Positions 1-8,004 of a stretch of 50,298 nt of DNA are shown here, piece after piece. The position numbers were made by a program, and so were the translations under genes. Origin of the DNA: Viridibacillus arvi (lineage in GTDB: Bacteria > Bacillota > Bacilli > Bacillales_A > Planococcaceae). Below the pieces are notes generated by a model that was given only the letters and a program-made list of their open reading frames with translations, was not told where the DNA came from and ran no database searches. The stretch is taken from the NCBI RefSeq assembly GCF_001274945.1, contig NZ_LILB01000005.1, positions 533,654 to 583,951 of the forward strand, written 5' to 3'. Positions within the stretch are counted from its first letter, which is position 1. The number at the start of each line of letters is the position of its first letter.

Positions 1-78
1 GTCGCCGGTACAATACCGACAACTGGTTGGATAAATGCTTTTTTGATCCCTGTCTTAAATACAGGGGTCAGTCCCTAG
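1..78 (+). other. open frame at the left window edge, possibly the tail of a gene
   Basis: A plus-strand frame is open from base 1 to a TAG at 76-78 (25 codons, ending ...NTGVSP). I do not recognise it. The opposite strand is also open in part of this stretch, so the strand is not certain. An imperfect inverted repeat (about 38-64) lies inside it, without a T tract on the correct side for a terminator. Treat as the possible end of a neighbouring gene only. Confidence 0.2.
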
Positions 79-92
79 TGTGACAGCTTTTA

Positions 93-1052
93 TTATTTCT
101 CTTGAATGAAGTTGGCAATGAGATTACCATGGAAACGACCATTTTCAATGAAAATTTCATTAGCATTATTTCCAGCTGCGATCACACCCGCGATAAATAA
201 GCCTGGAACATTCGTTTCCATTGTTTCAGGATTATAAGTTGGGCGTCCTGTTTCACTGTCTACTGTCACACCCATTGCACGGATGAAATCATGATCTGGA
301 TGGTAGCCTGTCATAGCAAAGACAAAATCATTTTTCACTGCAAATTCTTTGCCATCTTTTGATAAGATAACTTCATCTTCCTTGAATGCAATAACATTTG
401 TCTCAAACATCATTTCTACTTCACCATTGCGCACTAGGGCGTCGAAGTCTGGCAGTACCCATGGTTTTATACTTGGTGAGTATTCTGCACCTCTGTAAAC
501 AACTGTTACACGAGCACCTGCTTTATGAAGAGCTAATGCTGCATCAATTGAAGAGTTTTTCCCACCAACTACTAATACATCTGTATCAAAATAAGGGTGA
601 GCTTCTTTAAAATAGTGATGGACTTTAGGTAGTTCTTCCCCTTCAATCCCCATGTAATTTGGATGATCATAATAACCCGTTGAGATTACGACATATGGAG
701 TTATATATTGATCTTTATCTGTTTTAACTTCGAATGTACCGTTCTTTGGTGTTACATTAAGAACCGTTTCAAAGCGATTAATTTGAATGTCTTTACGTTT
801 TACTACTTCACGGTAGTATACTAAAGCCTGATTTCGTTTCGGTTTAGGCTGTTCAATGATAAATGGTACATCTCCAATGGCTAACTTTTCACTTGAACTA
901 AAGAATGTTTGATGTGTTGGGTAATTGTAAATGGCATTTACAATATTTCCTTTTTCAATCACTATTGGTTGTAACCCAATTTCTTGTAATGAAATCGCTG
1001 CCGCTAAACCACATGGGCCGCCACCTACGATAATTGCATCTATTTGACGCAT
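93..1052 (-). CDS. ypdA: YpdA-family bacillithiol disulfide reductase (FAD/NADPH oxidoreductase)
   Basis: A 319-residue flavoprotein of the thioredoxin-reductase-like fold. The N-terminal FAD motif is GGGPCG at residues 10-15; the Cys at 14 is characteristic of YpdA, where it is needed to reduce bacillithiol disulfide with NADPH. A second Rossmann motif (VVGGKNSS, about residue 161) should bind NADPH. The C-terminal TNVPGLFIAG segment is typical of FAD closure. There is no CxxC of classical thioredoxin reductase. The ATG at 1052 has GAGGAGTGA about 6 nt upstream. It is monocistronic by spacing. Cytoplasmic, redox homeostasis of the low-molecular-weight thiol bacillithiol. Family assignment is strong; the exact substrate is inferred from orthology. 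Confidence 0.9.
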   Translation of the reverse strand: MRQIDAIIVGGGPCGLAAAISLQEIGLQPIVIEKGNIVNAIYNYPTHQTFFSSSEKLAIGDVPFIIEQPKPKRNQALVYYREVVKRKDIQINRFETVLNVTPKNGTFEVKTDKDQYITPYVVISTGYYDHPNYMGIEGEELPKVHHYFKEAHPYFDTDVLVVGGKNSSIDAALALHKAGARVTVVYRGAEYSPSIKPWVLPDFDALVRNGEVEMMFETNVIAFKEDEVILSKDGKEFAVKNDFVFAMTGYHPDHDFIRAMGVTVDSETGRPTYNPETMETNVPGLFIAGVIAAGNNANEIFIENGRFHGNLIANFIQEK

Positions 1053-1075
1053 GAACCTTCACTCCTCATAAATAA

Positions 1076-1100
1076 ACATCTCCTATAAACAAGGAGATGT
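1076..1100 (-). promoter_or_regulatory. 9-bp perfect inverted repeat in the ypdA leader
   Basis: ACATCTCCT (1076-1084) and AGGAGATGT (1092-1100) pair around a 7-nt loop, 23 nt upstream of the ypdA start. On the ypdA transcript it would form a hairpin just above the ribosome site. There is no T tract, so it is not a terminator. It could be an operator or an RNA stabilising element. Confidence 0.4.
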
Positions 1101-1344
1101 GACACTGTATACTCTTTTATCATCTCTATTATACGCGCATCCATTAAATATTTCTTGGTTCTTGCACTATTTTCGACAAGCTTATGTTAAATTTAACTGC
1201 TTTTTTCTACAAAGATTAAGCTGGCTCTACAAATATGTAGAATCAGCTCTGTTTTACTGTTGGTATTTCGAAAGCGAAGAGATAACAATAGCCACCATTA
1301 TTTGAAGTTAGAAAAACCGTATCCATTTGAAGACAGGCAACCAG

Positions 1345-1491
1345 TTAATGAAACCATTCAAATGCTAGTGCAATCAAATAAAGCGGAACTCCAATAATTA
1401 ACATCCCCGCAAAAAGGTAAGAAATACTTGTGAAAATAAATTTAATAAAATCATAAATAGCACCAGCTAAGTCATCAATAAGCCGTAACAT
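1345..1491 (-). CDS. small hydrophobic protein, 48 aa, unknown
   Basis: ATG at 1491 is preceded by a near-perfect ribosome site (AGGAGG, 6-7 nt spacing). The product has an acidic-amphipathic start (MLRLIDDLAG) and one long hydrophobic segment from about residue 17 to 44, ending EWFH. It is probably a single- or double-pass membrane mini-protein. I do not recognise the family. The 46-aa ORF upstream ends 2-3 nt before this ribosome site, suggesting a tiny two-gene unit. No clear terminator follows. Confidence 0.6.
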   Translation of the reverse strand: MLRLIDDLAGAIYDFIKFIFTSISYLFAGMLIIGVPLYLIALAFEWFH

Positions 1492-1505
1492 CTCTAGCCT
1501 CCTAA

Positions 1506-1646
1506 TTAAAAACTGTCTAGATGAAGATAAAGTAAATCGATAAGAGGAAACAATAGTTTAATAAATTGATTCGACATGCTCCCCAATATACCTGCTTTAA
1601 TTAAATTTGGGATATTTCCCAATTCGCTATTCAGCATGATGTTCAT
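1506..1646 (-). CDS. possible small protein, 46 aa, unknown
   Basis: ATG at 1646 (a second in-frame ATG at 1637) opens a 46-codon frame ending just before the strong ribosome site of the 48-aa ORF. The sequence has a plausible protein composition (IPNLIKAGILG then a hydrophobic LLFPLIDLLYLHL tail). The ribosome site is weak: an AGGAG lies about 17-19 nt upstream. It could be a real partner of the next small gene, or a remnant. Confidence 0.35.
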   Translation of the reverse strand: MNIMLNSELGNIPNLIKAGILGSMSNQFIKLLFPLIDLLYLHLDSF

Positions 1647-1748
1647 TCTCTAATGATGAATTTGCTCCTATCTTTAATAGGATAGATATAGAGAGTACTA
1701 CTAACTAGATTTTATTAAAACAATATTTTAAAAAATACACACTAAGAC

Positions 1749-1785
1749 AAAAAAAGCAGACAATGACTACAATGTCACTGTCTGC
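1749..1785 (-). terminator. rho-independent terminator after ypbE
   Basis: GCAGACA...TGTCTGC stem (1756-1785) extended inward by TGAC/GTCA. On the minus strand it is followed by seven T (1749-1755). It lies about 135 nt beyond the ypbE stop and should end the ypbB-recQ-ypbE transcript. Confidence 0.85.
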
Positions 1786-1920
1786 AATAGAACTTCCTCC
1801 TGAATGTTGGTGAATAATGAAACAACCACAATGTTAGGAAGAAAAGAGTACTAGGTATTCTTTAGAATAATTTCACGTTACCAATCATTATCAGATATCT
1901 ATTCAATTTTATAACAATAG

Positions 1921-2598
1921 CTATTGAGGGATCGCCAAGCTCGTTCCAACTACAACATTATCACCAGTCAAGCCATTTGCTTGTTTAATCTTCGCTATGC
2001 CATCTATACTTCCGTAATACTTCATGGCTATGTTATAAAGTGTATCCCCTGTTTGAACAGTATGTAAACGACCACTCGACTGCGCCTGTTGATAGGCTTC
2101 TGAAGGAGAGGTTGTATTAGTTTCAGTAGTCTGTCCGTTATTATTTGGAGGTGTTGTAATAGGTTCCTTTGGAGGTTCTACCACTGTATTGTCATCCTTC
2201 TTTGTAGGTGCATCCACTTTTTCTTTATTTGCTTTCTTTTCTTCTTTAACTTTTTCTTTTTCCTTCTTGTTTTCCGCTTTTTCTTCAGCTTTTGCTTGTG
2301 TATTTGCTTTTGTATTGGTTTCAAATTTCACATGGTCTTTTTCTAATTCCGTTTCTTCATTACCACCTTTGTCATAGAAAAAACCTACATAAATAAGGAT
2401 GGATATTGGAATCGATATAAAGATAACGGCTAAAATCGTTGGTAATGGATTAATACGTCGTTTCTTTTTCTTTTTATTATTACCATGAAGCTGACTACGG
2501 GTCATTCTCGAAGGGTTTTCGTTATTCTCGGAATCGAGCTTTAACTTAATGGTTTGACGATGCTCTTCTATTTTTTCGCGATAATCCTTTTGAGCCAT
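1921..2598 (-). CDS. ypbE: YpbE-like membrane-anchored LysM protein
   Basis: 225 residues with a type II membrane layout. There is a charged cytoplasmic N-terminus (about 1-50, with a lysine/arginine cluster at 42-48), one transmembrane helix (about 52-74), a long Lys/Glu-rich then Pro/Thr/Asn-rich extracellular linker (about 78-170), and a single C-terminal LysM domain (about 178-224, HTVQTGDTLYNIA ... LAIP). LysM binds peptidoglycan N-acetylglucosamine, so the protein should sit between membrane and wall. The ATG at 2598 has AAGGAGGGG just upstream. In B. subtilis ypbE also lies in the recS/ypbB neighbourhood. Function there is not well defined. Confidence 0.85.
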   Translation of the reverse strand: MAQKDYREKIEEHRQTIKLKLDSENNENPSRMTRSQLHGNNKKKKKRRINPLPTILAVIFISIPISILIYVGFFYDKGGNEETELEKDHVKFETNTKANTQAKAEEKAENKKEKEKVKEEKKANKEKVDAPTKKDDNTVVEPPKEPITTPPNNNGQTTETNTTSPSEAYQQAQSSGRLHTVQTGDTLYNIAMKYYGSIDGIAKIKQANGLTGDNVVVGTSLAIPQ

Positions 2599-2672
2599 CT
2601 TAACCCCTCCTTTTTCACTAGTACTATTCTATATTATGACGAAATAAAACATAAAAGTAAATGTACGTTCTG

Positions 2673-4118
2673 TTAAAGATTCGGCAATAAAGCAGTCAAT
2701 CTATCTTCCCATGAAGCTATATTTTCCTGCACTTCTAAATTCTTTCTCCACTTCAAAATTGCACCAAATTCTATACCACAATAATGGCAGCAATGAGCAG
2801 GTTTTTCTCCTAATGACTGCCCAAAGTAATGTAGTAGCTGCTCACGTATACATTTCTCTGCTGTTACAAGTTCCTTCATTTCATCTACTTGATGCACTTT
2901 ACTAAAACGAATTGCAGTAAGCTTTTGTTGCACTTCTTCTGGTGTCAAACTTTGCATCCAATATGAAAGTACACGAAATCCAGTTTCACTTATTTGATGT
3001 TGATCTAGCATAATTGCTGGGTTTTCGCCTTGTTGCATGTAGGCTGCATACTGTTCCACATGGCGTTGCTGAGGTAAATCTTCTGTGACGATAAATTTCG
3101 TCATATCCTCATCATTTGGAACATAGAGCAATATGGACAGTGCGTCCTGTCCATCACGTCCTGCACGTCCTACCTCTTGCATATAGTTGGCTACAGTAGA
3201 TGGTATATGATCGTGAATGATTTGACGAACATTATCTTTGTGAACCCCCATACCAAAAGCGTTAGTTGCACAAATCCATTCGAGTTGCCCAGCCAAAAAT
3301 TGCTGTTGGATAAATTGTCTATCTTCTGCCTCCATCCCAGCATGATATGCTGCTGCTCGAATACCATTAGCTAAAAGTTGCTCTGCATAGATACCCGTTT
3401 TTTTACGGGACTGTGTATATATGATCCCTGGACCACAAGTTGTTAAGACATGATCCACTATCCATGGGGCTTTTTCAGCTGCATTTTCAAGTTGCACTAC
3501 ATCATAATGTAAATTTAAACGGTCCACAGAATGAATATATTCAAAAGGTTCGTTCATATGCAAATAATTCTTCATATCTTTTACAACTTGCTCTGTTGCA
3601 GTAGCACTTAATGCTAAAATTGGTGGACGTTTTGTATTATCTAGCCAGTCAGTAATTTTTAAATAATCTGGTCTAAAATCAAACCCCCATTGAGAAATAC
3701 AATGCGCTTCATCTACAACAATTAGCCCTAACTGCATTTCACGAAGTGCTCCTTGTACTTGTGGATTCATCAACATTTCCGGTGATGTAAAAATGAATCG
3801 ATATTGCTGTAAATGCTGTAATACATTTCGTTTCTCTGACATTTGCAAAAATGAATTTAATGCTACAACACGCTTTTCGCCAAATCGTTTTAATTGTTCT
3901 ACTTGATCTTGCATTAACGATAACAGTGGGGAAATGATTAATATCGGTTTATTTAATATATAACCAGGTAATTGATAACAAAGTGACTTTCCCATTCCCG
4001 TAGGTAAAAGAGCAATCACATCATGATTTTCAATAATTGCTTCTATTACTTCCTTTTGACCAGAGCGAAATGTTGAATAACCAAAATGTTGTTGTAACAG
4101 CTGCTCCAAATTCGTCAT
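2673..4118 (-). CDS. recS: RecQ-family DNA helicase (RecS type)
   Basis: 481 residues from the ATG at 4118, which follows the ypbB stop by 1 nt and uses an AAGGAG inside the ypbB end; a longer frame to 4187 would overlap ypbB and has no reason. Helicase motifs: Walker A LLPTGMGKS at 37-45, DEAH at 136-139, SAT about 171, and motif VI EVGRAGRDG at 315-323. A RecQ-type Cys cluster follows (C423, C443/C444, C447) for zinc binding. The protein stops after it and lacks the HRDC domain of full-length RecQ, as in the short B. subtilis RecS. ATP-dependent 3'-5' unwinding in recombination and repair is expected. Confidence 0.92.
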   Translation of the reverse strand: MTNLEQLLQQHFGYSTFRSGQKEVIEAIIENHDVIALLPTGMGKSLCYQLPGYILNKPILIISPLLSLMQDQVEQLKRFGEKRVVALNSFLQMSEKRNVLQHLQQYRFIFTSPEMLMNPQVQGALREMQLGLIVVDEAHCISQWGFDFRPDYLKITDWLDNTKRPPILALSATATEQVVKDMKNYLHMNEPFEYIHSVDRLNLHYDVVQLENAAEKAPWIVDHVLTTCGPGIIYTQSRKKTGIYAEQLLANGIRAAAYHAGMEAEDRQFIQQQFLAGQLEWICATNAFGMGVHKDNVRQIIHDHIPSTVANYMQEVGRAGRDGQDALSILLYVPNDEDMTKFIVTEDLPQQRHVEQYAAYMQQGENPAIMLDQHQISETGFRVLSYWMQSLTPEEVQQKLTAIRFSKVHQVDEMKELVTAEKCIREQLLHYFGQSLGEKPAHCCHYCGIEFGAILKWRKNLEVQENIASWEDRLTALLPNL

Positions 4119-4119
4119 T

Positions 4120-5166
4120 TTACATTTCTCCTTTCGCAGCAAGAATGAGCCTAATTTGGAAATAAGAAAGTTCAGGAACGGCCTCACGCAATACTTTTAA
4201 TTTTTTACTATTTTCTTGTTTTACAGCATGTACAATTACCTCAACATCTTGAGATGCCACAAATTGTCCAAGTGGAAACTGAGGCATAGTCATCGCCATC
4301 TCTACGAAATGATCTTCAATTGTACTTTCTTTCAAACGGCGCATCGTAGCAATTTGTTCTAACGTAAAACCTTGTTGAAACAAGTTTGCAGTTTTTTGGG
4401 AAGACTCTGTTAATAGTTGTTCAATACGTACTCCTTCAGCAAGTTGTGACAAATAACGCTTGGGCTCTTCATATAAAGCATCTAACCACATATGCAGTGC
4501 TTCTATATAAGCTAGTTGAACATCTAACAAAGAACTATTTTGTTCTCTAGCAAGCTGTTGCCAAGTCCATCCAGGTGTATTAAATCCACTTAAACGATAG
4601 AGTAGAAGATTTAATGAGGAATCTTCAATATCCAATCTATTCAGAGAATCTGAGATTTCAACTCTTATTGCCTGATAAAATGTGTCTGATTTATAATTAT
4701 TTTTTACTAAAAAATTTTTTACCCATAATTGAATATCTTCATCTTTCTGGATAGGAGCAAACGATTTTGTTTCCTGTACAGAATATGACAATGATTGTAC
4801 GACTAATGATAATCTTTTGAAAAAGATATGCTCATTTCCGCGATAATACCAACCATTAAAATGCATAGATTTACTTTTTTCAAGTACCTCTAAACCGGTA
4901 TTTGTTAGTATAAAATACTGTTCATCTCTATATGTAGCATAGCCTAACTCAATTAGTTGGTCTGCATGCTCCATATATTTTTCTTTTGTGAGTTTGGGTG
5001 TTAAGCCGAAAAATGAATGGAGGTTAAAATTTCCTACATCTTGAATTGTTTGTCCTGAACGTTTTCCTTTTAGCAAATGAAAACCTGCTGAAACGGAACG
5101 TTCACCCCCAAATTTATGAAAAATCTGTAACAAAATTTGTTGTATGTACAATGCGATTTCCCCCAT
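4120..5166 (-). CDS. ypbB: YpbB family helix-turn-helix protein
   Basis: 348 residues, placed upstream of and almost touching the RecQ-type helicase gene, as in B. subtilis. The C-terminal 90 residues (about 255-345) contain a helix-turn-helix of the HTH_40 type (QGFTLEQIATMRRLKESTIE). The N-terminal two thirds is alpha-helical without known catalytic motifs. The HTH_40 domain is also found fused to RecQ helicases in other bacteria, which supports a joint role with the helicase. The ATG at 5166 has no good ribosome site; a TTG five codons in, preceded by GGGG, is an alternative start. Confidence 0.85.
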   Translation of the reverse strand: MGEIALYIQQILLQIFHKFGGERSVSAGFHLLKGKRSGQTIQDVGNFNLHSFFGLTPKLTKEKYMEHADQLIELGYATYRDEQYFILTNTGLEVLEKSKSMHFNGWYYRGNEHIFFKRLSLVVQSLSYSVQETKSFAPIQKDEDIQLWVKNFLVKNNYKSDTFYQAIRVEISDSLNRLDIEDSSLNLLLYRLSGFNTPGWTWQQLAREQNSSLLDVQLAYIEALHMWLDALYEEPKRYLSQLAEGVRIEQLLTESSQKTANLFQQGFTLEQIATMRRLKESTIEDHFVEMAMTMPQFPLGQFVASQDVEVIVHAVKQENSKKLKVLREAVPELSYFQIRLILAAKGEM

Positions 5167-5182
5167 GAATAAGTAATTTTGG

Positions 5183-5211
5183 TTGAAATGTGTTGAAAAG
5201 CACTTTAGAAT
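5183..5211 (+). promoter_or_regulatory. sigma-A type promoter of fer
   Basis: TTGAAA (5183-5188), 17-nt spacer, TAGAAT (5206-5211), about 45 nt before the fer ATG. Good match and spacing for a housekeeping promoter. Confidence 0.65.
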
Positions 5212-5241
5212 GAAAAGGAAGCTAATTAGGAGCGATTGTAA

Positions 5242-5505
<264 letters not shown>

Positions 5506-5521
5506 TATTACCGTTCGGTGG

Positions 5522-5554
5522 CTATTTTCACTTTTAGTGGAAATAGTCTTTTTT
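5522..5554 (+). terminator. terminator after fer
   Basis: CTATTTTCAC/GTGGAAATAG stem (one G-T pair) followed by TCTTTTTT, 17 nt after the fer stop. Confidence 0.75.
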
Positions 5555-5623
5555 ATTGTAGTCATATACTGCACTAGATGTCCGTATGTTGAGTAAAAGT
5601 TATATATTCCGTTTCGAATAGAG

Positions 5624-5656
5624 AAAAAACTGCAGAATTGCTTCTGCAGTTTTTTT
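5624..5656. terminator. bidirectional terminator between fer and the convergent membrane gene
   Basis: AAAAAACTGCAGAA and TTCTGCAGTTTTTT pair perfectly (14 bp, 4-5 nt loop). A and T tracts flank both sides, so it can stop transcripts from either direction. The stop codon of the minus-strand gene lies in the T tract. Confidence 0.85.
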
Positions 5657-6320
5657 AATAACTTTTCGTCCGATCACGTTTCATTAAATAACTAATCAGT
5701 AATAATGCAGATCCTGCACCTAGCTGAGTAAACCAAGTAATATTAACAAGAGGACCTAGCTCATCAGTAAGGTAAAGAATAGCTATAAACAAGCCGAATG
5801 TTACTACTCCCAAAACACCTGATTTAACCACAGTTCTTTTCGACATTTTTTCTTCAAAGGCACCTTGTTTTAACTGCTTCAATATTACATATAGTAAGCC
5901 CGAACCTATTGCAACAACAGCAACGACATTTATAATAGAGGAATATAAATAAATCTGATCTGATTTTGTGAAATAGCGTCCTATCGCTCCAATAATAATG
6001 AACCAACCAATTATGTCACATAATATTTCGACACCGAAAGTAATAAGATTTCCCTTCTTTTCTTTCGGCAATGCCTCCACTATTTCTTCAGCATACACTT
6101 TTGGATTAGAACCAAACACATCACTTGCTGTTTTCCCTTCCGCCTGAGCTGATAATAAATGGTCGAGAATCTCTGTTAATACTTCCTCTGATTGACGTTC
6201 AGAAAGTAATAAATGCGATCTAATATAGATGAGTAATTTATCAAAATAGATTTCATTTTCTTTCGTTAATAGCTTACGTTTTTCATTAGTTTCTGATATT
6301 AACTTCTTCACTATAACCAT
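5655..6320 (-). CDS. four-helix membrane protein (DUF1129/DUF1700-like), partner of PadR
   Basis: 221 residues from ATG 6320; a GTG at 6326 is also possible, as AAAGGGG is 10 nt from the ATG and 4 nt from the GTG. The N-terminal ~85 residues are soluble and helical, with the pattern LTEILDHLLSAQAEGKTASDVFG seen in Firmicutes DUF1129/DUF1700-type proteins. Four membrane segments follow at about 95-116, 128-150, 168-187 and 196-214. It sits directly downstream of a PadR regulator gene, an arrangement common for this kind of protein. Function unknown; probably a membrane stress or envelope factor controlled by the regulator. Confidence 0.7.
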   Translation of the reverse strand: MVIVKKLISETNEKRKLLTKENEIYFDKLLIYIRSHLLLSERQSEEVLTEILDHLLSAQAEGKTASDVFGSNPKVYAEEIVEALPKEKKGNLITFGVEILCDIIGWFIIIGAIGRYFTKSDQIYLYSSIINVVAVVAIGSGLLYVILKQLKQGAFEEKMSKRTVVKSGVLGVVTFGLFIAILYLTDELGPLVNITWFTQLGAGSALLLISYLMKRDRTKSY

Positions 6321-6393
6321 TTCCACTAATCCCCTTTCGATAGTCGTTCACAACACTTAGAATTTTATAATATGTAGAATTAATCATTACTTA

Positions 6394-6723
6394 TTATCCC
6401 TTCTCTTTCATTAACTTTCCTACAGCATCAGAAATACCGAGCCATTCAGAGCGAATATCATCTAATGCTTCTTTGCCTGCTGTTGTAAGTTTATAATATT
6501 TACGATTCGGACCTGAATCTGAAGGTCTCATTTCACCTGTAATTAAATCATTCTTTTGAAGTCGTAGTAGTACCGGATAAATTGTCCCTTCACTGACATC
6601 AGATAGGCCTACCATTTGTAGCTTTTTTGAAAGCTCGTAGCCATAGACAAATTCATTTTCAATCACTGCCAATATACAGCCATCTAATATGCCCTTTAGC
6701 AATTGACTTCTAATTGTCACCAT
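6394..6723 (-). CDS. PadR-family transcriptional repressor
   Basis: 109 residues from the ATG at 6723 (AGGAG 6 nt upstream; the frame also opens at a TTG at 6729). A PadR winged helix: LKGILDGCILAVIE...YGYEL...EGTIYPVLLRLQKNDLI, with the wing PNRKYYKLTTAGK. It is short, PadR subfamily 2-like, without a long C-terminal dimer domain. It is cotranscribed with the membrane protein downstream. Two copies of one 21-nt palindrome bracket its promoter, so autorepression is very likely. Confidence 0.88.
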   Translation of the reverse strand: MVTIRSQLLKGILDGCILAVIENEFVYGYELSKKLQMVGLSDVSEGTIYPVLLRLQKNDLITGEMRPSDSGPNRKYYKLTTAGKEALDDIRSEWLGISDAVGKLMKEKG

Positions 6724-6774
6724 ATTCAACTCCTCTCAGTACATTGCAAGACAAGGTACTAAGTAAATAAAATA

Positions 6775-6795
6775 CTACTTTGTATAACAAAGTAG
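6775..6795 (-). promoter_or_regulatory. PadR operator 1 (perfect palindrome)
   Basis: CTACTTTG - TATAA - CAAAGTAG, 8-bp perfect arms and a 5-nt centre, just downstream of the -10 of the padR promoter. Confidence 0.65.
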
Positions 6796-6803
6796 CTACA
6801 TTG

Positions 6804-6832
6804 ACTATATATTGAAATGGTTTGGTTGTCAA
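6804..6832 (-). promoter_or_regulatory. promoter of the padR - membrane protein operon
   Basis: On the minus strand: TTGACA (6832-6827), 17-nt spacer, TATAGT (6809-6804). Near-consensus sigma-A promoter with one palindrome on each side. Confidence 0.75.
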
Positions 6833-6853
6833 CTACATGGTTATACAAAGTAG
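6833..6853 (-). promoter_or_regulatory. PadR operator 2 (imperfect copy)
   Basis: CTACATGG - TTATA - CAAAGTAG: same 21-nt layout as the site at 6775-6795 with two mismatches in one arm. It abuts the -35 hexamer. Confidence 0.55.
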
Positions 6854-6865
6854 TTAAATCACTAG

Positions 6866-6894
6866 TTGCATTAAGAGTCAATTTAGGGTAAGAT
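6866..6894 (+). promoter_or_regulatory. fabI promoter
   Basis: TTGCAT (6866-6871), 17-nt spacer, TAAGAT (6889-6894). It is followed at once by a FapR-type box covering the expected start site. Confidence 0.65.
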
Positions 6895-6895
6895 T

Positions 6896-6912
6896 TTAGT
6901 ATCAGGTACTAA
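6896..6912 (+). promoter_or_regulatory. FapR-type operator in front of fabI
   Basis: TTAGTATCAGGTACTAA is a 17-bp palindrome with 6-bp arms (TTAGTA/TACTAA). It closely fits the known FapR box of Bacillales fatty-acid genes, whose repression is relieved by malonyl-CoA. Position over +1 fits repression. Confidence 0.75.
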
Positions 6913-6937
6913 TAGTAACTATACACAGGAGGCTATT

Positions 6938-7720
6938 ATGGAGAACTTACTACAATTAAAAGATAAAAATATCGTCGTAATGGGCGTGGCAAATGATCGT
7001 AGCATTGCATGGGGAATCGCAAAATCTCTTTTCGAAGTCGGCGCTAACGTCATCTTTACATATCGAAAAGAACGCTCTTTAATGAAATTGGAAAAGTTAA
7101 TGGCAGGTTATGAAGACCAAGAGGCTACTTTCATCCAATGTGATGTGAATAGCGATGAAAGTATTAAGGCTGCTTTCGATACAATTGGTGCTAAAGTTGG
7201 TACAATTCATGGTATCGTACATTCAGTGGCATTTGCAAACGCAGAGGATTTAAAAAACCGTTTCCTTGAGACTTCACGTGATGGTTATGCTTTTGCACAA
7301 GACACAAGTGCCTATTCACTAATTGCAGCTACAAAAGCTGCACATCCTTATATGACTGAAGGCGGTTCAATTGTAACGATGAGTTATCTTGGCGCTGAAC
7401 GTGTCTTAGAAGGATACAATGTTATGGGTGTTGCTAAAGCAGCTCTTGAAGCATCTGTAAGATATTTAGCGGCGGATATCGGTGCTGATAATATTCGTGT
7501 TAATGCGATTTCAGCTGGGGCAATTAAAACATTAGCAGCAAAAGGCGTACCTTCATTCAACAAAATTTTAAACCGAATTGAAGAAAGCGCACCATTAAAA
7601 CGTAATGTTACACAAGCTGAAGTAGCTGATATGACTATCGTTATGCTGAGTCATTTATCTCGTGGCGTCACTGGAGAAACGATTTATATTGATGGTGGCT
7701 ATAATATTATGGGAATTTAA
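6938..7720 (+). CDS. fabI: enoyl-[acyl-carrier-protein] reductase, FabI type
   Basis: 260 residues, the usual FabI length. It catalyses the last, NAD(P)H-dependent reduction of fatty-acid elongation in the cytoplasm. The N-terminal nucleotide motif GVANDRSIAWGIA (16-28) is diagnostic for FabI. The active-site pattern Tyr150, Tyr160 and Lys167 (SYLGAERVLEGYNVMGVAKA) matches the FabI Tyr-x6-Tyr/Lys arrangement. It ends with IDGGYNIMGI. The ATG follows CAGGAGG by 7 nt. A promoter and a FapR-type box lie upstream and a strong terminator follows, so it is a single-gene unit of the FapR regulon. Confidence 0.97.
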   Translation: MENLLQLKDKNIVVMGVANDRSIAWGIAKSLFEVGANVIFTYRKERSLMKLEKLMAGYEDQEATFIQCDVNSDESIKAAFDTIGAKVGTIHGIVHSVAFANAEDLKNRFLETSRDGYAFAQDTSAYSLIAATKAAHPYMTEGGSIVTMSYLGAERVLEGYNVMGVAKAALEASVRYLAADIGADNIRVNAISAGAIKTLAAKGVPSFNKILNRIEESAPLKRNVTQAEVADMTIVMLSHLSRGVTGETIYIDGGYNIMGI

Positions 7721-7724
7721 TTTT

Positions 7725-7753
7725 AAAACGCACTCATAAGAGTGCGTTTTTTT
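7725..7753 (+). terminator. terminator after fabI
   Basis: ACGCACTC-ATAA-GAGTGCGT stem followed by seven T, directly after the fabI stop. Confidence 0.92.
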
Positions 7754-7776
7754 GTATGTCTTACTTGTCTATTAAT

Positions 7777-8004
7777 TTACAATTTCTCAGAAATTGTAAC
7801 CATACCAAAATACTTTACGGGTCCATTTTCTTTGGATTTTACTCCTTTAATTCCAAAGCAAAAACTTGCGATCCAAGAAGCAATCCATAGGAAAAAATAT
7901 AGATTTATAATGCCGTTCATACTTAATGTGCTCAAATAGAACAACAGAATCCCTACAATGCAAAAAACAACCGACAGTACACCATATCTCCCATTTAAAA
8001 ACAT
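7777..8004 (-). CDS. small two-helix membrane protein, 75 aa
   Basis: ATG at 8004 comes immediately after the stop of the P-loop kinase gene (8005), with AGGAAAG 6-7 nt upstream, so it is translationally linked to it. Two hydrophobic segments (about 8-27 and 32-51) are followed by a polar tail (GIKGVKSKENGPVKYFG). Unknown family; resembles small integral membrane proteins of Bacillales. No catalytic motif. Confidence 0.65.
   Translation of the reverse strand: MFLNGRYGVLSVVFCIVGILLFYLSTLSMNGIINLYFFLWIASWIASFCFGIKGVKSKENGPVKYFGMVTISEKL

Noticed and set aside
1099-1305. 68-codon plus-strand frame in the ypdA upstream region
   Set aside because: No ribosome site, composition rich in Leu/Phe/Tyr from AT-rich DNA, and it runs through the hairpin at the ypdA leader.
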